The notes below the pieces were generated by a model. The model was given only the letters and a program-made list of their open reading frames with translations. It was not told the origin of the DNA and made no database searches. A stretch of DNA of 9,601 nt from Ruminococcaceae bacterium UBA1734 (GTDB lineage Bacteria; Bacillota; Clostridia; Oscillospirales; Acutalibacteraceae): positions 1-9,601 of the forward strand of contig DCIE01000057.1 in NCBI GenBank assembly GCA_002315765.1, given 5' to 3'. Shown piece by piece: positions 6,229 to 9,601 of this stretch. The position numbers and the translations under genes are program-made. Within the stretch, counting starts at the first letter, position 1. The number at the start of each line of letters is the position of its first letter.

Positions 6229-6250
6229 AATTCATATTAGGAGGAAAAAA

Positions 6251-9200
6251 ATGAAAAACTCATCGAAATGGTTATCATTGGTATTAGGAGTGGTTTTGCT
6301 TCTGACAATTATTCCCTTCAACACATTTAATGCGATGGCGACTGATTACAGTTCGTCAGAGTACAGCGTTAACTTTGCGTCAAGCAACAACAGTATGAAA
6401 TCGGAAATATCTTTCCGTCAGGACCAAGGACCATACAGTCTTGCAAAAATAGCTAAGCAAGCCGGTATGTCAGGAACTCTTAATACCGATAACAGCAAAG
6501 CTCCTTCTATTTATAGTGCTTACAGCAATACGGATAAGAGTAAGATATCTTTTGAAAAAAAGGATAACGACTATTTAGTCAGCGTTTCACAAGCGATGAC
6601 CGGCTATGTTGAAATCCAGTTCTATATGGGTTCTACCGCATATAGAATGAAAGTTACAACACTTACAGGAAAAAATACACCTGCCATTGACGGAAACCAA
6701 AAGGTTTGGATTTGCGGTGCGGCAAGACAGGAAACATATCCGCTTAGAGTCAGTCAATTACTCGAAGTACATACAGAAGGATTTGATGCCGACGATCAGT
6801 TGACTTATTATATTAGATTATCAAACTCTAACTCATCGGCAACATCTTGTTATTTGCAGTATTTTTCATCTTCTAATATGAAAGGCCTTTCGGGAACTCA
6901 GCGTAATATTAACACAAGTTTCCAAAGCGCGGATAAGTATTTTGCTTTAGTTGATGCAAACCAGAAGTGGCACGCTACTTCAAAGGTTGAAATTAAGGTA
7001 ACATCTAAAAAACTTAGTAAATCTTATATTTGCACTTATGAGGGATTTGCGGATGCAAACCTTGACGAGGATTGCAAAAATGCAAACTTCATTATGTTCG
7101 AGGGTGAAAAGTTTTCAATTAGAGATTTATTCAGCTCGAGTGGTATCACCCATATTACCTGTTCTAACTGCTATGTAGACAATATTGCTCTCGAGGGCAG
7201 TACAACCGTTTTGGAAAATAATGTTGTTAAAATCGGCACAAACGGAACATATACTTGCGACTCGGTTAGCAGAAAGAACTATGAAGTTACAGCTAAAAAA
7301 GAAGGTAGAACCAATACCAGTATAGATGTATTTAAGTTAGGAACAATCTCTGCAACCTGTGATCACCATACCGGTCAAAACACAAGAACAAGTACATCTA
7401 TTTGGGTTATAAAAAAGCCGGTATTTGTTGAGAATAAAGACGGTTCAATAACAGTTAGCAATATTACAAAGGATGTTAATTACACAATTAAGGGTGTTAC
7501 TAAAAAAGCAGGAGATGACCCGACCCTTACCTTTGAAATACCTGATACCGTTTGCAGACTTACTGCTGAAGACGGTGAAGCATTCCTCTTTAGAGATTTC
7601 CCAATTACACTTACTAAAAAGCATACTCACGATTGGTCTTATTCAGTAAAAACAAGTACAACAGATACACTCGTTGCAACATGTAACGGTGGTGAGGGAT
7701 GCGACAATACAGATCCGACAGAGTTGAAGATACTTCCTCCTAATGATCTTACATACGATAACACTGCTAAGTCGGCAACACTTGACCAAACAGCATTTGC
7801 CGGACAGACATCGCTTCCGACAATTGAGTATTTTGAAGGCGGAACGAAACTTTCCGGTGCTCCTAAAGAACCCGGTACATATACTGCAAAGATTACCGTA
7901 GGCGGAGCAACGGCATATACAGAATTCAAAATCACAAAGAATTCATATACTATAACATATTCAGACGACGGTAACGGTACAATTGAAGGTGATAAGTCAA
8001 CTGCCACCGAAGGCGAAACCGTTACACTTACCACAACTCCTAAAACAGGATATGAACTCGATGAAATTCAGGTTAATGATGCTAAGATTTCCGGCAATAC
8101 ATTTACAATGCCCGCAAAGAACACAACTGTAAAGGCTAAGTTTAAGCCAAAAACAGACACTGCCTACAAGGTAAATGTTTTTGTAATGGGAACTGACGGC
8201 AAATATAGTGATACTTATACAACTCAGTATTCCTATACCGGCACTACCGATACAACCGCAGATGTTACATCAAAGATTTCATCTTATTGTACCGATGCAG
8301 GTTCAGCTGTTGCATTCTCAAAAGATGATTCTAAGACAAATGTTCTTACCGGTAATATCGCAGGAGACGGCAGTCTTGTTCTTAAGGTTTACCTAAAGAG
8401 AGCACAATACACCTTGAAGCTCAATAAGGGCACAGGTATTGAAACTGTTGCAGGTGCAGGAACATTTTATTTCAATCAGGAAATAACCGCAACCGCAACA
8501 CAAAAGACCGGATACGGAACTCCTTCCTGGTCGGTAGCTATTCCTTCGAAGATGCCTGCAAACGACCTCGAAAGCACTGCTTCCGCAAATCCGAATACAA
8601 ACACTGCCTACAAGGTAAATGTATTTGTAATGGGAACTGACGGCAAATATAGTGATACTTATACAAAGCAGTATTCCTATACCGGCACTACCGATACAAC
8701 CGCGGATGTTACATCAAAGATTTCATCTTATTGTACCGATGCAGGTTCAGCTGTTGCATTCTCAAAAGATGATTCTAAGGCAAATGTTCTTACCGGTAAT
8801 ATCGCAGGAGACGGCAGTCTTGTTCTTAAGGTTTACCTAAAGAGAGCACCGTATGTTATAACATACTCATGGGGTAAAAACATCCCTGAGGGTGAGGATT
8901 TACCGGAAAATATTAAAGATTACTTAAATGCAACATACAATTTGGATACAACCATCACAAATTCAGTTAAAATAGCAAAGAAGGATGATACCGGTTCTAT
9001 CGAAGGATACTATATATTTGACGGTTGGGACGATAAAAACAACGGTGTAATTCCTATAAACGGCGGAAAAATCACAGCAAAATGGAAGTTTGAAAAACAA
9101 AGCTATCCTGTTTCTTATAACGAAGAAAATAGTAAAAATAAATCCGTAACTGAAACTTTTGAATGGGGTTCCGTTGTTAAAGTTGACCCTAATGGAGGAA

Positions 9201-9487
9201 TTTGGACATTTGACGGAGTTCCTCACGAAGGTATTACAACATTTACGGTTAAATCTCCGGTAAAATTGAATAATCCTACTTTAAATGGCTATGAATTTAT
9301 CGGTTGGGAAAGAACGCAGTTGAAGGACGGCACAATTTATCTTAAAGCCAAATATGTTGCTATAACAAGCCCTGTTAATGGTGATTCATCTTCTTTGTAT
9401 ATATGGATATTGCTCATATCCTTGTCGTGTGCTATATCAATTATAGTCTTTAAAAAAAAGATGATAAACCGTCAGGTTGCTAATTAG
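6251..9487 (+). CDS. Secreted, C-terminally anchored surface protein with InlB-type repeats
   Basis: This is a 1078-residue cell-surface protein of unknown role, possibly adhesion. It has a signal peptide (K2, K6, hydrophobic 7-21, likely cleavage after AMA at 28-30). Residues 31-450 are a Ser/Asn/Thr-rich region with scattered cysteines that I do not recognise. HTHDW at 458 precedes an MBG/Ig-like segment (about 490-563), then an InlB-type repeat with GYELDEIQVND (564-635). Two nearly identical 82-residue modules follow (637-718 and 785-866) with KVNVFVMGTDGKYSD and LVLKVYLKRA. A SHIRT-like module (about 868-950) and a final InlB-like repeat with NGYEFIGWE come next. The C-terminus has SPVNGD (1040-1045), a membrane helix (1049-1067) and KKK, laid out like a sortase signal but without a proper LPxTG. 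AGGAGG sits 6 bases before the ATG. It probably has its own promoter. A surface location is secure; the ligand is unknown. Confidence 0.88.
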   Translation: MKNSSKWLSLVLGVVLLLTIIPFNTFNAMATDYSSSEYSVNFASSNNSMKSEISFRQDQGPYSLAKIAKQAGMSGTLNTDNSKAPSIYSAYSNTDKSKISFEKKDNDYLVSVSQAMTGYVEIQFYMGSTAYRMKVTTLTGKNTPAIDGNQKVWICGAARQETYPLRVSQLLEVHTEGFDADDQLTYYIRLSNSNSSATSCYLQYFSSSNMKGLSGTQRNINTSFQSADKYFALVDANQKWHATSKVEIKVTSKKLSKSYICTYEGFADANLDEDCKNANFIMFEGEKFSIRDLFSSSGITHITCSNCYVDNIALEGSTTVLENNVVKIGTNGTYTCDSVSRKNYEVTAKKEGRTNTSIDVFKLGTISATCDHHTGQNTRTSTSIWVIKKPVFVENKDGSITVSNITKDVNYTIKGVTKKAGDDPTLTFEIPDTVCRLTAEDGEAFLFRDFPITLTKKHTHDWSYSVKTSTTDTLVATCNGGEGCDNTDPTELKILPPNDLTYDNTAKSATLDQTAFAGQTSLPTIEYFEGGTKLSGAPKEPGTYTAKITVGGATAYTEFKITKNSYTITYSDDGNGTIEGDKSTATEGETVTLTTTPKTGYELDEIQVNDAKISGNTFTMPAKNTTVKAKFKPKTDTAYKVNVFVMGTDGKYSDTYTTQYSYTGTTDTTADVTSKISSYCTDAGSAVAFSKDDSKTNVLTGNIAGDGSLVLKVYLKRAQYTLKLNKGTGIETVAGAGTFYFNQEITATATQKTGYGTPSWSVAIPSKMPANDLESTASANPNTNTAYKVNVFVMGTDGKYSDTYTKQYSYTGTTDTTADVTSKISSYCTDAGSAVAFSKDDSKANVLTGNIAGDGSLVLKVYLKRAPYVITYSWGKNIPEGEDLPENIKDYLNATYNLDTTITNSVKIAKKDDTGSIEGYYIFDGWDDKNNGVIPINGGKITAKWKFEKQSYPVSYNEENSKNKSVTETFEWGSVVKVDPNGGIWTFDGVPHEGITTFTVKSPVKLNNPTLNGYEFIGWERTQLKDGTIYLKAKYVAITSPVNGDSSSLYIWILLISLSCAISIIVFKKKMINRQVAN
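8157..8405 (+). repeat. Internal duplication, copy 1 (249 bp)
   Basis: In-frame repeat within the surface-protein gene, encoding residues 637-718. It matches copy 2 (8601-8849) at all but 5 positions by eye. Spacing between copies is 444 bases, exactly 148 codons. Confidence 0.95.
8601..8849 (+). repeat. Internal duplication, copy 2 (249 bp)
   Basis: This is the second copy, encoding residues 785-866. Of the five differences, two are silent (GTT/GTA, GCA/GCG), two make Thr (ACT) into Lys (AAG), and one makes Thr (ACA) into Ala (GCA). The 195-bp stretch between the copies encodes a different module. Confidence 0.95.
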
Positions 9488-9601
9488 TTCAATAAATTGT
9501 ACCACACGGGGATTTTTTGTATAATCCCGATGCAAAAACTCGCATAGTGGCGGTTTATTGGCTTTCACTTCGCAAACAGCCTAAAATCGTAAATATAAAA
9601 C
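9488..9601. other. Intergenic tail with an imperfect hairpin, no gene seen
   Basis: GGGATT (9509-9514) pairs with AATCCC (9523-9528) around an 8-base loop that contains a T run, but no T tract follows the stem, so I do not call it a terminator. The rest of the tail has no open frame of useful length, tRNA or clear promoter. Confidence 0.4.

Noticed and set aside
8208..8840. Two similar 62-codon plus-strand frames at 8208-8396 and 8652-8840
   Set aside because: They are the same shadow frame seen twice because the surface-protein repeat is duplicated.
1947..9487. Genomic island inserted at tRNA-Gln
   Set aside because: I saw no integrase and no repeat of the tRNA 3' end within the window; cargo beyond the right edge cannot be judged.
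9489..9545. 18-codon minus-strand open frame after the surface-protein gene
   Set aside because: It is very short, has no convincing ribosome site, and a stop lies directly upstream in frame.

Overview
The window looks like the chromosome of a low-GC, anaerobic Gram-positive bacterium of the Clostridia, plausibly an Oscillospiraceae/Ruminococcaceae-type gut organism. The reasons are strong GGAGG ribosome sites, consensus TTGACA/TATAAT promoters, tRNA genes with encoded CCA, a PerR-rubrerythrin pair, the redox repressor Rex, and a secreted protein with InlB-type repeats. The taxon is an inference; the gene families are read directly from the translations.

Layout. Positions 1-1048 hold a leftward peroxide-stress operon: perR, then a reverse-type rubrerythrin that runs off the left edge. 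Its promoter overlaps a Fur/PerR box. A divergent promoter drives rex (1049-1678), with a Rex-like palindrome just before the start codon. Next come tRNA-His and tRNA-Gln (1815-2021), with a near-perfect promoter in front and a strong intrinsic terminator after each.

Positions 2094-6105 hold the most interesting part, two genes separated by one base. The first encodes a membrane-anchored CDP-glycerol glycerophosphotransferase-like (TagB/TagF-type) enzyme. The second encodes a 923-residue protein that joins a YidC/Oxa1-type insertase core, seven more predicted membrane segments and an extracellular alkaline-phosphatase-superfamily (sulfatase/LTA-synthase/phosphoethanolamine-transferase type) domain. 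The phosphotransferase active site looks intact, but the signature groove arginine of YidC is replaced by asparagine. I infer an envelope-polymer system: a cytoplasmic enzyme makes or extends a phosphate-containing polymer, and the fusion protein handles or modifies it at the outer face. That function is unproven.

After a leader with a promoter-like element and two hairpins, positions 6251-9487 encode a 1078-residue secreted, C-terminally membrane-anchored surface protein with a very recent internal 249-bp duplication. The last 114 bases contain no gene I can support.

How the parts relate: PerR-rubrerythrin and Rex are peroxide and NADH/NAD+ sensing modules of an anaerobe. The right two-thirds is cell-envelope material. 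Nothing in the window links the two halves functionally, and no mobile element, CRISPR array or rRNA was seen.
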